From NCBI GenBank assembly GCA_030424645.1, contig JAUHWP010000004.1:1-63961 (forward strand): 63,961 bases of DNA, given 5' to 3'. Positions within the stretch are counted from its first letter, which is position 1, and each line of letters opens with the position of its first letter. Below the pieces are notes generated by a model. The model saw nothing but the letters and a program-made list of their open reading frames with translations, was not told the DNA's origin and made no database searches. Positions 10,445 through 19,720 of the stretch are shown here, one piece after another. The position numbers and the translations under genes were made by a program. Source of the DNA: Alphaproteobacteria bacterium (GTDB lineage: Bacteria > Pseudomonadota > Alphaproteobacteria > Rhodobacterales > Rhodobacteraceae).

Positions 10445-10891
10445 CTACATCACCCGTGTCATCAGGTGATGGCGATTGCGCGACAGAAACCCGATCCGTT
10501 CATAGAGCAAACGGGCACGGTCGTTGTCGGCGTCGACCTCAAGATGCATCGCGTTAATCCCCTGTTCGGCCAGCGCACGCACCAGAGCGGCCAAGGCTTC
10601 GCTGCCCATGCCGCGCCCGCGCACCCGTTCGCGCACGTAAATCTCGTCCAGAAACGCGTCCAGCCCGCCAAATTCGATCGACCAGCCGAAGCTGACAGCG
10701 ATATAGCCCACCGGGGCCACGCGCGGCCCGATCATCCAGATCGCGCCATGCGGCGAGCCGTCCAGCAAGGGCTGCAACGCGCCGCGCCGTGTCTCGTCAT
10801 CCTGTTCGATGCCGCTTTGGGCGTGAAACCCCGCGACAAGTGGCATCAACCGGTCAAGATCATCCGGGGTGGCAAGGCGCAGGCTGCTCAT
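10445..10891 (-). CDS. GNAT-family N-acetyltransferase
   Basis: 148 residues from MSSLRLATPDDLDRL at 10891. This start overlaps the stop of the nucleoside hydrolase gene by four bases (ATGA), which implies translational coupling; the longer frame upstream is a shadow of that gene. The acetyl-CoA-binding motif A appears as VRERVRGRGMGSEALAALV and the fold ends LEVDADNDRARLLYERIGF. Substrate is unknown. Coupled position after a nucleoside hydrolase does not by itself define a role. Confidence 0.85.
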   Translation of the reverse strand: MSSLRLATPDDLDRLMPLVAGFHAQSGIEQDDETRRGALQPLLDGSPHGAIWMIGPRVAPVGYIAVSFGWSIEFGGLDAFLDEIYVRERVRGRGMGSEALAALVRALAEQGINAMHLEVDADNDRARLLYERIGFLSRNRHHLMTRVM

Positions 10892-11826
10892 AGGCGGGCG
10901 ATCCTTTCGGTCAGAAGGGCGAAGAAGGCGTCCGCATCCAGATCTCCGATGAAGAGGGCGTTGGGCGGGCGATCCGTCACCCCCCACCAATCGGCCACCG
11001 TCATGCCAAGCGTCAGCTCTGATTGTGTTTCGATCTGCACATTCACATGGCGGCCGTGAAACAGGTCGGGCCGGATCAGATAGGCGATGACCGTCGGGTC
11101 ATGCAAAGGTGCCCCGTCGGATCCGTATTTTTCCTTATCGAACCGTTCGAAGAAATCGGTCATCTCAGCGACCGCGTGACCAACCTCGCCGGGCAGGGCG
11201 CGGAAGGCGTCGTTGCGGGCTTTCGTCACCAGCGCCTTGTGGGTGACATCCAGCGGCATCACAACCAGCGGGACGCCGGACCTGAAAACAATATCAGCGG
11301 CTTGCGGATCGACATAGATGTTGAACTCGGCCGCCGGGGTCACATTGCCAACCTCGAAATAAGCGCCGCCCATCAGGATGATTTCCTGCACGCGGTCAAC
11401 GATGTCCGGCGCGCGTTCAAAGGCGGTGGCGATGTTGGTAAGCGGCCCCAACGGGCAAAGCGTCACGGTCCCCGGATCATGGGCGCGCAGCGTGTCGATG
11501 ATGAAATCGACCGCGTGCTGGTCCTGAAGCGGCATCACGGGGTCGGGCAGCACCGGGCCGTTCAGCCCCGTCTTGCCATGCACATATTCCGCCGTGACCA
11601 GATCGCGGCGCAAGGGGCGGTCGCAGCCTGCAAAGACGCGGGTGTCCGGCTTGCCCGCCAGTTCGCAAACGATCCGGGCGTTCTTGGCCGTCAGCGCCAG
11701 CGGCACGTTTCCGGCGACAGCGGTGATGCCCAGAACCTCGATATCCTCGGGGCTGGCCAAAGCCAGAAGGATGGCCACGGCGTCGTCCTGTCCGGGATCG
11801 GTGTCAATGATGATTTTACGCGCCAT
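10888..11826 (-). CDS. Nucleoside hydrolase (inosine-uridine type)
   Basis: 312 residues, full length. The calcium- and ribose-binding motif DTDPGQDDAVAILLAL starts at residue 8 and holds the characteristic Asp cluster. Other conserved pieces are GITAVAGNVPLALT, VHGKTGLNG, LCPLGPLTNIA, ILMGGAYFEVGNVTPAAEFN and LHDPTVIAYL. The enzyme cleaves the N-glycosidic bond of ribonucleosides in nucleoside salvage; which base is preferred cannot be told. AAGG precedes the ATG. It heads a two-gene unit with the GNAT gene and lies just after exonuclease III. Confidence 0.93.
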   Translation of the reverse strand: MARKIIIDTDPGQDDAVAILLALASPEDIEVLGITAVAGNVPLALTAKNARIVCELAGKPDTRVFAGCDRPLRRDLVTAEYVHGKTGLNGPVLPDPVMPLQDQHAVDFIIDTLRAHDPGTVTLCPLGPLTNIATAFERAPDIVDRVQEIILMGGAYFEVGNVTPAAEFNIYVDPQAADIVFRSGVPLVVMPLDVTHKALVTKARNDAFRALPGEVGHAVAEMTDFFERFDKEKYGSDGAPLHDPTVIAYLIRPDLFHGRHVNVQIETQSELTLGMTVADWWGVTDRPPNALFIGDLDADAFFALLTERIARL

Positions 11827-11835
11827 GTCAGAACC

Positions 11836-12615
11836 TTAAGCCGCCAGATTAATCCAGATCGGAACATGGTCCGAGGGCTTCTCGCGCCCCCGCACCTCTT
11901 TGTCGATCTGGCAATCGGTCAAAAGGTCGGCACATTCCGGCGACAACAGGAAATGGTCGATCCGAATGCCGTCATTGCGCTGCCAGGCGCCGCGCTGGAA
12001 ATCCCAGAACGTATAGTGTTCGGGTGCCTGATTGCGCACCCGGAACGCCTCGGTCAGGCCCAGATTGACGATCTTGCGCCATGCCTCGCGGCTTTCGGGG
12101 CGGAACAAGGCGTCCTCGATCCAGTCCTGCGGGCGGGCGGCATCTTCGGGTTGCGGGATGATGTTGTAATCGCCCGCCATCAGGAAGGGCATTTCTTCTG
12201 CCAGCAGGTCTTCGGCACGGGCGCGCAGGCGATCCATCCACGCCAGCTTGTAATCGTATTTCGGCCCCGGCACCGGGTTGCCGTTGGGCAGGTAGAGACC
12301 GCAGATGCGCACCGCGTGATCGCCAACCACGGTGGCTTCGATATATCGGGCCTGCTCGTCATCGTCATCGCCGGGCAGGCCGCGCGTCACATCCTCAAGC
12401 GGCAGCTTGGACAGAAGCGCCACACCGTTGAAGCTTTTCTGCCCATGGGTGGCGACGTTATACCCTTTGTCTTCAAAGACTTCTCGCGGGAAGTTCTCGT
12501 CAATGGACTTGATTTCCTGCAAAATCGCCACGTCGGGCTGTGCCTCGTCCAGCCAATCCATCAGCGCGGGCAAGCGCGCCTTGATGCCGTTGATATTGAA
12601 ACTGGCGATTTTCAT
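11836..12615 (-). CDS. xthA: Exodeoxyribonuclease III (AP endonuclease)
   Basis: 259 residues from MKIASFNINGIKARL at 12615, preceded by the strong site GGAGGGG; the upstream extension of the frame is a shadow. EEP-fold motifs are complete: ILQEIKSID (metal Glu), YNVATHGQKSFNGVALLSK, CGLYLPNGNP (catalytic Tyr region), MAGDYNIIPQPED, IRIDHFLLSPE and the terminal PSDHVPIWINL (Asp-His). It cleaves DNA 5' of abasic sites and degrades 3' ends during base excision repair. It lies ten bases upstream of the nucleoside hydrolase gene, so the three genes may form one transcript. Confidence 0.96.
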   Translation of the reverse strand: MKIASFNINGIKARLPALMDWLDEAQPDVAILQEIKSIDENFPREVFEDKGYNVATHGQKSFNGVALLSKLPLEDVTRGLPGDDDDEQARYIEATVVGDHAVRICGLYLPNGNPVPGPKYDYKLAWMDRLRARAEDLLAEEMPFLMAGDYNIIPQPEDAARPQDWIEDALFRPESREAWRKIVNLGLTEAFRVRNQAPEHYTFWDFQRGAWQRNDGIRIDHFLLSPECADLLTDCQIDKEVRGREKPSDHVPIWINLAA

Positions 12616-12679
12616 CAGACCCCTCCTGCTCTTCGCGGCCAATGTGGGCGCAAACGGGCGGGGGCGCAAGCAGCGCGGC

Positions 12680-13882
12680 CTAGCTTTCGGCGATATGCCG
12701 CCCGGCGGCATGGGCGCTGGACCAGGCCCATTGAAAGTTGAACCCGCCAAGCCATCCGGTCACATCCACGCATTCGCCAATGAAATAGAGACCCGGCACG
12801 GTCTTCGACATCATCGACTTGCTGTCGATGCCGTCGGTCGAGATGCCACCCAACGTTACCTCGGCGGTGCGATAGCCTTCGGACCCGGACGGGGTCAGGG
12901 ACCAATCGGACAGTTGATCGGTCAAGGCGCGCAGGGCGGTGTCGGTTTGGTCGGCCAGCCGCTGGATCAGGTCGAAGCGATCCGCCCATTCGGTCGCCAG
13001 AAACTCCACCAGCCGCGCGGGCAGGTGGTGGGCAAGCTCGGTCGACAATTGCCGTCGTCCTTCGGTCTGTCGTAGGTCGCGCAGGGCGGCAAACAGGTCG
13101 CGCCCGGCGGTCAGGTCGATATGGATCGCCTCGCCCTCGCGCCAGAAAGACGAGATTTGCAGGATCGCGGGGCCGGATAACCCGCGATGGGTGAACAGCA
13201 GCGCCTCGTCGAAGCTGGCGCGCGTCGTCCACGCCCGGACCGGCAGGGACACGCCGGACAGCGCGGCAAACCGCCCCTCGGGAAAGGTCAGGGGCACAAG
13301 GGCGGGGCGCGGGTCGATGACCCGGTGCCCGAACTGCCGGGCAATGTCATAAGCAAACCCGGTCGCGCCCATCTTGGGGATCGACTTGCCACCGGTGGCC
13401 AGAACAAGATTGCGGCAGGTCAGGGTGCCCGATGTGGTCTCAAGCGCAAATCCTGCATCCGTTCGCGCGACCGTCTGAACGTTGGTCGACAGGCGCAATT
13501 CGGCCCCGGCCTCGTGCATATTTCGCACCAGCAGGTCGATGATCTGGGTGGATTTCCCATCACAGAACAATTGCCCCAGCGCCTTTTCGTGCCACGCAAT
13601 GCCTGCACGGTCGATCAACTCGATGAAATCCCACTGCGTATACCGCGCCAGCGCCGATTTGTGGAAATGTGGGTTCTGGCCAGTGAAATTCGCGGGCTCG
13701 GCGTGCATATTGGTGAAATTGCAGCGCCCACCGCCGGAAATGCGAATCTTTTCGCCGGGTTTGGCGGCATGGTCGATGACCAGCACGGATTTACCATCCG
13801 CCGCCGCGAAGGGCGCGCAAAACAGCCCGGCAGCCCCCGCGCCAATGATGATGGTGTCCCATTCGGTTCGCATGGGCTGCAT
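12680..13882 (-). CDS. NAD(P)/FAD-dependent oxidoreductase, BaiN/HI0933 family
   Basis: 400 residues. N-terminal dinucleotide-binding GAGAAGLFCAPFAAADGKSV, then the family hallmark EKIRISGGGRCNFTN (about residues 44-58), LVLATGGKSIPKMGATGFAYD in the middle, and a C-terminal GLYFIGECVDVTGWLGGFNFQWAWSSAHAAG (two parts) binding FAD. The family is linked to reduction of unsaturated ring systems (BaiN) or is annotated as flavoprotein HI0933; substrate here is unknown. A second ATG three codons in (13873) is an equally good start. It sits alone between xthA and the Fe-S carrier gene on the same strand. Confidence 0.9.
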   Translation of the reverse strand: MQPMRTEWDTIIIGAGAAGLFCAPFAAADGKSVLVIDHAAKPGEKIRISGGGRCNFTNMHAEPANFTGQNPHFHKSALARYTQWDFIELIDRAGIAWHEKALGQLFCDGKSTQIIDLLVRNMHEAGAELRLSTNVQTVARTDAGFALETTSGTLTCRNLVLATGGKSIPKMGATGFAYDIARQFGHRVIDPRPALVPLTFPEGRFAALSGVSLPVRAWTTRASFDEALLFTHRGLSGPAILQISSFWREGEAIHIDLTAGRDLFAALRDLRQTEGRRQLSTELAHHLPARLVEFLATEWADRFDLIQRLADQTDTALRALTDQLSDWSLTPSGSEGYRTAEVTLGGISTDGIDSKSMMSKTVPGLYFIGECVDVTGWLGGFNFQWAWSSAHAAGRHIAES

Positions 13883-13920
13883 CTAGCGGGTTGATCGCGG
13901 CAAGGAAAGGGGCAGGCGGG

Positions 13921-14250
13921 TTACATCGAAAACGATGTGCCACACCCGCACGAGGCTGACGCGTTCGGGTTGTCCACGATGAACCGTGCCCCGATCAGCT
14001 CTTCGCTGAAATCAATGGTGGCGTTGGTCAGGAAGGGCAGCGACACCTCGTCCACCACGACCCGTTCGCCCGCGCCTTCCAGCACCAGATCGCCCTCGGC
14101 CGGGTCATCCAGCGAAATGTCATACTGAAACCCCGAACAGCCGCCACCTTCGACGGCCACCCGCAGGGCCTTGCCCTGGGCACCCGCGCCAATTTCGGCC
14201 AGGCGCGCGAAAGCGCGGTCGGTAACGGTCGGGGGCAGGGTCAGGTCCAT
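13921..14250 (-). CDS. erpA: A-type iron-sulfur cluster carrier (ErpA/HesB-like)
   Basis: 109 residues. The three conserved cysteines of A-type carriers are present: GGCSGFQYDI in the middle and SCGCGTSFSM at the very C-terminus. It accepts Fe-S clusters from the SUF or ISC scaffold and passes them to apoproteins. The window holds a second family member (37393-37767), so the two may divide targets; the C-terminus and length of this one fit ErpA better. It is divergent from dgt, 129 bases away. Confidence 0.88.
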   Translation of the reverse strand: MDLTLPPTVTDRAFARLAEIGAGAQGKALRVAVEGGGCSGFQYDISLDDPAEGDLVLEGAGERVVVDEVSLPFLTNATIDFSEELIGARFIVDNPNASASCGCGTSFSM

Positions 14251-14379
14251 TGGAATTCCATTTCATGTTCACGCCAAACAGAATATAGGGGTGCCGTGCG
14301 GGCGCGACAAGACGCCCGAAACGGGGGCAGCGGACGGGACATCCGGGCACACCCGCAGTGACAGGCAGAAGGGGGCACG

Positions 14380-15522
14380 ATGCTTGCCATTTATGCAACC
14401 CATCCCGGTGACAGCCGGGGGCGGCTTCATGACGAAGGTGAAAGCGCCTTTCGCGAACCGTTTCAGCGCGACCGTGACCGGATCATCCACAGCTCGGCCT
14501 TTCGCAGGCTGAAGCACAAGACACAGGTTTTTGTCGAACACGAAGGCGATTACTTTCGCACCCGCCTGACCCACTCGATCGAGGTGGCGCAGGTGGCGCG
14601 GACCATCGCCGGTGCGTTGGGGTTGAATAGCCACCTGACCGAAGCGGTGGCTCTGGCGCATGATCTTGGGCACACGCCGTTCGGTCACACCGGTGAGGAC
14701 GCGCTGAATGCGATGATGGCGCCCTATGGCGGCTTCGATCACAACGCGCAGGCGTTGAAGATCGTCACCTCGCTGGAACGGCATTACGCGGAATGGGACG
14801 GGTTGAACCTGACATGGGAAACCCTTGAAGGGATAGCGAAACATAACGGGCCAGTGACGGGCGAGCTGCCCTATGCGCTGGCGGAGTATAACGCGCGTCA
14901 CGATCTTGAACTGACCACCCATGCAGGTGCCGAGGCGCAAGCCGCAGCCCTGGCCGATGACATCGCCTATAACAACCACGATCTGCATGACGGGCTGCGG
15001 GCCGGGCTGTTTGACATGGATGAGATCGCCGGATTGCCCATCGTCGGCCCCGCGATTGCCGAGGTGGATGCGACCTATCCCGGTCTGGAGGACGGGCGCC
15101 GCCGACACGAGGCCCTGCGGCGCGTGTTCGGCGTGATGGTCGAGGATGTGCTGACCACCTCGCAAGCCCTGCTGGCAGAGGCCGAGCCGAATACGGTCGA
15201 GGAGGTGCGCGCGCTGGACCATGCGGTCATCCGGTTTTCGCCCGCGTTGTGGGAAGACCTGAAGGTGATCCGCCAGTTCCTGTTTGCGCGCATGTATCGC
15301 GCGCCCACGGTGGTTGCGATGCGTGAACGCGTGACGCGGGTGGTGGAGGATCTGTTCGCGCATTATCGCGCGGTGCCGTCCGACCTGCCAAGCGAATGGC
15401 GTGCCGAGATCGAGGCGGCGGACAGCGACACGCGGCTGGCGCGGTTGGTGGCCGACTATATCGCCGGGATGACCGACCGGTTCGCCTTGCAGGAACACAA
15501 GCGGCTGGGGTTGGGCGGCTAG
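14380..15522 (+). CDS. dgt: Deoxyguanosinetriphosphate triphosphohydrolase-like protein (dGTPase)
   Basis: 380 residues with an HD domain: the metal ligands appear as RLTHSIEVAQVAR, then AVALAHDLGHTPFGHTGEDAL, and a later IAYNNHDLHDGL. The N-terminal SAFRRLKHKTQVF segment is typical of the type 2 dGTPase-like subfamily. It hydrolyses dNTPs to nucleoside and triphosphate, controlling dNTP pools; substrate range may be wider than dGTP. AGAAGGGGG precedes the ATG. A dispersed palindromic repeat begins at the stop codon. Confidence 0.93.
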   Translation: MLAIYATHPGDSRGRLHDEGESAFREPFQRDRDRIIHSSAFRRLKHKTQVFVEHEGDYFRTRLTHSIEVAQVARTIAGALGLNSHLTEAVALAHDLGHTPFGHTGEDALNAMMAPYGGFDHNAQALKIVTSLERHYAEWDGLNLTWETLEGIAKHNGPVTGELPYALAEYNARHDLELTTHAGAEAQAAALADDIAYNNHDLHDGLRAGLFDMDEIAGLPIVGPAIAEVDATYPGLEDGRRRHEALRRVFGVMVEDVLTTSQALLAEAEPNTVEEVRALDHAVIRFSPALWEDLKVIRQFLFARMYRAPTVVAMRERVTRVVEDLFAHYRAVPSDLPSEWRAEIEAADSDTRLARLVADYIAGMTDRFALQEHKRLGLGG

Positions 15523-15584
15523 GGGGCGCTGCCCCCTCGGGGCTTTGCCCCTCACCCCCGGGATATTTCCCGCCAGAAGAAGCG
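15522..15584 (+). repeat. Dispersed palindromic repeat, copy 1
   Basis: It begins at the dgt stop codon with the hairpin GGGGGC-GCT-GCCCCC, a second GC-rich hairpin (GGGGC-TTT-GCCCC), then the conserved stretch CTCACCCCCGGGATATTT and GCCAGAAGAAGC. The same order occurs at 51614-51675 and, inverted, at 51751-51808. In each case it follows the end of a gene, so it may act in transcript termination or mRNA 3' protection. Confidence 0.75.
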
Positions 15585-15669
15585 GGTGGGGTCGTTTTCG
15601 ACGGCCCCGGTCGCTTGACCTTTGGGGCGGGGGTGCTAGGAGTGCGGCTGAGAGAAAAGGACCAGCCCC

Positions 15670-17391
15670 ATGAACCTGTTTGCCGATATTCGCAGCCTAG
15701 TGATCGACGCGCTTGACGTGATGACCGCGGAGGGTCTGTTGCCTGCCGGTCTGAGCTTCGACAACGTGGCGGTCGAGCCGCCGCGCGATGCCGCCCATGG
15801 CGACATGGCGACCAATGCCGCGATGGTGCTGGCGAAATCTGCCCAGATGAAGCCGCGCGACATCGCGGAAAAGCTGGCCGAGAAGCTGGCGGCGGACAGC
15901 CGTATCGACGTGGCCGAAGTGGCGGGGCCGGGGTTTTTGAACCTGCGGCTGAACGTGGCTGTCTGGATGGGGCTGGTCACCGGCATTCTTGGTGATGCGG
16001 GCTATGGGCGGTCGGCCATGGGCGCGGGGCAGAAGGTCAATGTCGAATATGTGTCGGCCAACCCGACGGGCCCCTTGCATGTGGGGCACACCCGCGGCGC
16101 GGTGTTCGGGGATGCGCTGGCGAGCCTTCTGGAATATGCCGGTCACGATGTGACGCGGGAATATTACATCAACGACGGGGGCGCGCAGGTCGATGTGTTG
16201 GCCCGCTCGGTCTATCTTCGGTATCTGGAGGCGCACGGGCAGGAGGTCGCGTTCGAGGACGGCACCTATCCCGGCGATTACCTGGTGCCGGTGGGGCAGG
16301 CGCTGAAGGACAAGGTGGGCGACGCCTATGTCGGCACGGGCGAAGAGGTCTGGCTGGCGGATGTCCGTGAATTTGCCACTGAAAAGATGCTGGAGCTGAT
16401 CCGCGAGGATCTGGCCATGCTGGGGGTGAAGATGGATGTCTTCTTCTCGGAAAAATCGCTGTATGGCACCGGCCGGATCGAGGCTGCGCTGAACGCATTG
16501 GAAGGCAAGGGGCTGATCTATGAAGGCGTGCTTGAGCCGCCGAAAGGCAAGACGCCCGAGGATTGGGAACCGCGCGAGCAGACCTTGTTCAAATCCACCG
16601 CCCACGGGGATGACGTGGACCGCCCGGTCAAGAAATCCGATGGCAGCTGGACCTATTTTGCCCCGGACATCGCCTATCATTTCGACAAGGTCGAGCGCGG
16701 GTTCGACGCGCTGATCGACGTGTTCGGTGCCGATCATGGCGGCTATGTGAAGCGGATGAAGGCGGCGGTATCGGCGCTGTCGGATGGGCGCGTGCCGCTG
16801 GACGTGAAGCTGACCCAGCTTGTGAAGCTTTTCAAGAATGGCGAGCCGTTCAAGATGTCGAAGCGGGCGGGTAATTTCGTCACCCTGCGCGATGTGGTCG
16901 AACAGGTTGGCCCCGACGTGACCCGGTTCGTCATGCTGACCCGCAAGAACGACGCGCCGCTGGATTTCGATTTCGACAAGGTGTTGGAGCAAAGCCGCGA
17001 CAACCCCGTGTTCTATGTGCAGTATGCCCATGCGCGGGTGCGTTCGGTGCTGCGCAAGGCCAAGGAACAGGGGATCGCCCTGACCGACACGCCGAAGATC
17101 GAGGACGGGGCGGAAGTGGCCGTGGCGAAGAAGCTTGCCGAATGGCCACGCCTGGTTGAAATCGCGTCCCGCACCCACGAGCCGCACCGGATCGCGTTCT
17201 ATCTGTATGAGCTCGCCTCGGATTTCCATGCGCTGTGGAACCGCGGCAATGACAGGCCGGAGCTGCGCTTCCTTCAGGATGGCAATAATGACTCATCAGC
17301 GGCGAAAATCGCCCTACCGCGCGCCGTAGCCGTTGTCATTTCGTCAGGCTTGGGTATTTTGGGCGTCACTCCTGCCGAGGAAATGCGCTGA
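15670..17391 (+). CDS. argS: Arginyl-tRNA synthetase
   Basis: 573 residues, class I synthetase of the usual length. The HIGH motif appears as [19 protein letters not shown] (about residues 133-151), the KMSKS equivalent as [11 protein letters not shown], and the C-terminal anticodon-binding domain has the DALR-type sequence [15 protein letters not shown] and [11 protein letters not shown]. It charges tRNA-Arg with arginine. It follows dgt and precedes the SPOR protein gene; the same order (dgt, argS, SPOR, nagZ, scpA, scpB) is a recognised arrangement in alphaproteobacteria. Nothing is odd apart from a slightly hydrophobic C-terminal tail. Confidence 0.97.
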   Translation: MNLFADIRSLVIDALDVMTAEGLLPAGLSFDNVAVEPPRDAAHGDMATNAAMVLAKSAQMKPRDIAEKLAEKLAADSRIDVAEVAGPGFLNLRLNVAVWMGLVTGILGDAGYGRSAMGAGQKVNVEYVSANPTGPLHVGHTRGAVFGDALASLLEYAGHDVTREYYINDGGAQVDVLARSVYLRYLEAHGQEVAFEDGTYPGDYLVPVGQALKDKVGDAYVGTGEEVWLADVREFATEKMLELIREDLAMLGVKMDVFFSEKSLYGTGRIEAALNALEGKGLIYEGVLEPPKGKTPEDWEPREQTLFKSTAHGDDVDRPVKKSDGSWTYFAPDIAYHFDKVERGFDALIDVFGADHGGYVKRMKAAVSALSDGRVPLDVKLTQLVKLFKNGEPFKMSKRAGNFVTLRDVVEQVGPDVTRFVMLTRKNDAPLDFDFDKVLEQSRDNPVFYVQYAHARVRSVLRKAKEQGIALTDTPKIEDGAEVAVAKKLAEWPRLVEIASRTHEPHRIAFYLYELASDFHALWNRGNDRPELRFLQDGNNDSSAAKIALPRAVAVVISSGLGILGVTPAEEMR

Positions 17392-17496
17392 CCACAAGCG
17401 CAACCTCGACCGGGAGAGAGGTTGACGCAGTAACCGGAACGGGACGCAGGAAGAGCCAATAACGGCCGGCGCGTTCGTATCCGGAGGTGAGGCATT

Positions 17497-18687
17497 ATGG
17501 CAGAAGCGAATTGGACCCCCGGGGTCCGGCGGGCGACGTTTAACAACCAGTATGATCAAGGCTATGCGTCCACGCACCGGACCGAGCCGCCGGTGGTGGC
17601 CCCTGCGGTGACGCAGGCATCGCCGCACTATCTGCACCCGGCGCATGGTGGCCCCCACCCGCATCCGCAACAGGCTCATGCAGCCCATGCCGCCTATGGC
17701 GCCCACGATGCCCCGATGGCAGAGATGGCAGAAGATGCGCTCGCCTCGGATGCGGCGCCGGTTGCGCCCGGTGGGTTCGGCACGGTGTTGGGCTACGCCG
17801 GTGCGGCCCTTTCCGTCGCGCTGATCGTGGGGCTGGGGGTCTGGGGTTACAAGCTGGCGGTGCGTGATGTCACCGGCATTCCGGTCGTGCGTGCGCTTGA
17901 AGGCCCGATGCGCGTGCAGCCGGACGATCCCGGTGGCCAGTCCGCCGCCCACCAGGGGTTTGCCGTAAATGATGTGCAGTCCGAGGGGCAGGCGGCTGCG
18001 CCTGCCGATCGTCTGGTGCTGGCCCCCGCGCCGGAAGACCTGGCAGATGAAGACATGACCTCGGAGGTTGCAACCCGTGCTGCGACTGCACCCGGCTCGG
18101 AATTACCGCTGCACGAGGCATCGGCAGTCCTGCCGGATGCCGACCCGGCCCCCGTTGATGCCGTTGCCGCGGCCTTGGCCATCGCCGAACAGATCGCCGC
18201 GGATGCCGAAGGGCTTTCGGGGGACGCGCCGGATGAAACCGTCGCGGCGTCGTTGTCGGCCGCGGCCGATGCCATGCCGGCAGAGCCTGAGTTCAAGATC
18301 ATTCCGGCGTCGGTTCCCGGTGTCACTCAATCGCCGCGTCCCTCGGGTCGTCCGGCTGACCTGACCACGCGCGTTGCCGCAGCCCCGATTGCTCCGGCAG
18401 AGATTGCGATCGAAGTTGCGCCGGAACAGGTCGCCGCCGGCACCCGGTTGGTCCAGCTTGGTGCCTTTGACAGCGCCGATGTGGCCCGTGACGAATGGAA
18501 CCGGCTGACCGCGCGCTTCGAGGAATATTTCACCGGCAAGTCGCGTGTCGTTCAAAAAGCCCAGTCGGGCGGCAAGACCTTCTATCGCCTGCGCGCCGTC
18601 GGGTTCGAAGACCTTGCCGATGCGCGCCGCTTCTGTTCGGTTCTGATGGCGTCCAAGGCGGCTTGCATCCCGGTTGTGAACCGCTGA
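17497..18687 (+). CDS. SPOR domain-containing protein (cell-division-site peptidoglycan binding)
   Basis: 396 residues. A cytoplasmic N-terminus rich in His, Pro and Ala (to about residue 90) leads into one transmembrane helix (GYAGAALSVALIVGLGVWGYKLAV), then a long Ala/Pro/Asp-rich periplasmic linker, then a C-terminal SPOR domain (about 312-395: TRLVQLGAFDSADVARDEW ... FYRLRAVGFEDLADARRFC). SPOR domains bind glycan strands stripped of stem peptides at the septum. GGAGGTGAGG precedes the ATG. The stop is one base from the nagZ start, so the two are cotranscribed and both concern peptidoglycan. Confidence 0.9.
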   Translation: MAEANWTPGVRRATFNNQYDQGYASTHRTEPPVVAPAVTQASPHYLHPAHGGPHPHPQQAHAAHAAYGAHDAPMAEMAEDALASDAAPVAPGGFGTVLGYAGAALSVALIVGLGVWGYKLAVRDVTGIPVVRALEGPMRVQPDDPGGQSAAHQGFAVNDVQSEGQAAAPADRLVLAPAPEDLADEDMTSEVATRAATAPGSELPLHEASAVLPDADPAPVDAVAAALAIAEQIAADAEGLSGDAPDETVAASLSAAADAMPAEPEFKIIPASVPGVTQSPRPSGRPADLTTRVAAAPIAPAEIAIEVAPEQVAAGTRLVQLGAFDSADVARDEWNRLTARFEEYFTGKSRVVQKAQSGGKTFYRLRAVGFEDLADARRFCSVLMASKAACIPVVNR

Positions 18688-18688
18688 C

Positions 18689-19720
18689 ATGCAGGGGCAG
18701 GGCGCGTATATCTTCGGATGCGAAGGACCGCGGCTTTCCCCGTCCGAGCGGGATTTCTATGAACGCGCGCAGCCGTGGGGTTTCATCCTGTTTGCCCGTA
18801 ATGTCGAAACCCCGGACCAGATTCGCGCCCTGACCGCCGACCTTCGCGGTGCGGTGGGGCGCGATGTTCCCGTGTTCATCGACCAGGAAGGTGGCCGCGT
18901 GGCGCGGATGACCGGGCCATATTGGCGTGAATGGCTTCCGGCACTCGACCAGGTGAACTTCAACAAGGGCGATGCGCTGCGGACGCTCTATATTCGCTAT
19001 CGCCTGATCGCGGACGAACTTCTGGCGGTCGGGATCGACGGCAATTGTGCGCCGCTTGCCGATATCGCCAATGCCGACACCCATCCGATCCTGCGCAATC
19101 GCTGTTACGGCGAGGATGTCGTGCGCGTGGCCGAGCGGGCGGGCACGGTGGCACAGGCGCTTCTGGAAGGCGGGGTGTTGCCGGTGGTCAAGCACATCCC
19201 CGGACAGGGTCGCGCCAATCTGGACAGCCACAAGGACCTGCCACGGGTAAAGGCCAAGGCCAAGGAACTGGGGCGCACGGACTTCATGGCGTTCGAGCCT
19301 TTGGCGGGGCTGCCCCTCGGGATGACCGCGCATATTGTCTATGAGGATATCGACGCCGAACACCCGGCCACGCAAAGCCCGAAGGTCATCAACCTGATCC
19401 GCGGGCAGATCGGGTTTGGCGGCCTTCTGATGACCGACGATTTGTCGATGCAGGCGCTGTCCGGGCCGCTTTCGCTGCGTGCCCGCCGGTCGTTGCAGGC
19501 CGGGTGCGACATGATCCTGCATTGCAACGGTGTGCTGGCGCAGATGGAAGAGGTGGCCGATGCCACCGGGGCGTTGACAGGGCAGGCGCTGGAACGTGCC
19601 AATGCCGCGCTGGATTGGCGACGCCCCCCTGATCCTGTTGACATTTCCGCGCTTGACGCCGAGTTTCAGAGCCTGATGACAGGTCAGGGGTCTGAACGGG
19701 CGGCGGATGAGCGAGACTGA
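18689..19720 (+). CDS. nagZ: Beta-N-acetylhexosaminidase NagZ
   Basis: 343 residues, a single-domain glycoside hydrolase family 3 protein. It removes GlcNAc from 1,6-anhydro-muropeptides in peptidoglycan recycling. Seen: FARNVETPDQI, FIDQEGGRVARM, GNCAPLADI, RCYGEDVVRVAE, KHIPGQGRANLDSHKDLP and the nucleophile segment LLMTDDLSMQAL. The DSH loop with the catalytic Asp/His is kept, but the preceding segment reads KHIPGQG where KHFPGHG is usual. The start follows the SPOR stop by one base and the end overlaps scpA by 14 bases. Confidence 0.93.
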   Translation: MQGQGAYIFGCEGPRLSPSERDFYERAQPWGFILFARNVETPDQIRALTADLRGAVGRDVPVFIDQEGGRVARMTGPYWREWLPALDQVNFNKGDALRTLYIRYRLIADELLAVGIDGNCAPLADIANADTHPILRNRCYGEDVVRVAERAGTVAQALLEGGVLPVVKHIPGQGRANLDSHKDLPRVKAKAKELGRTDFMAFEPLAGLPLGMTAHIVYEDIDAEHPATQSPKVINLIRGQIGFGGLLMTDDLSMQALSGPLSLRARRSLQAGCDMILHCNGVLAQMEEVADATGALTGQALERANAALDWRRPPDPVDISALDAEFQSLMTGQGSERAADERD

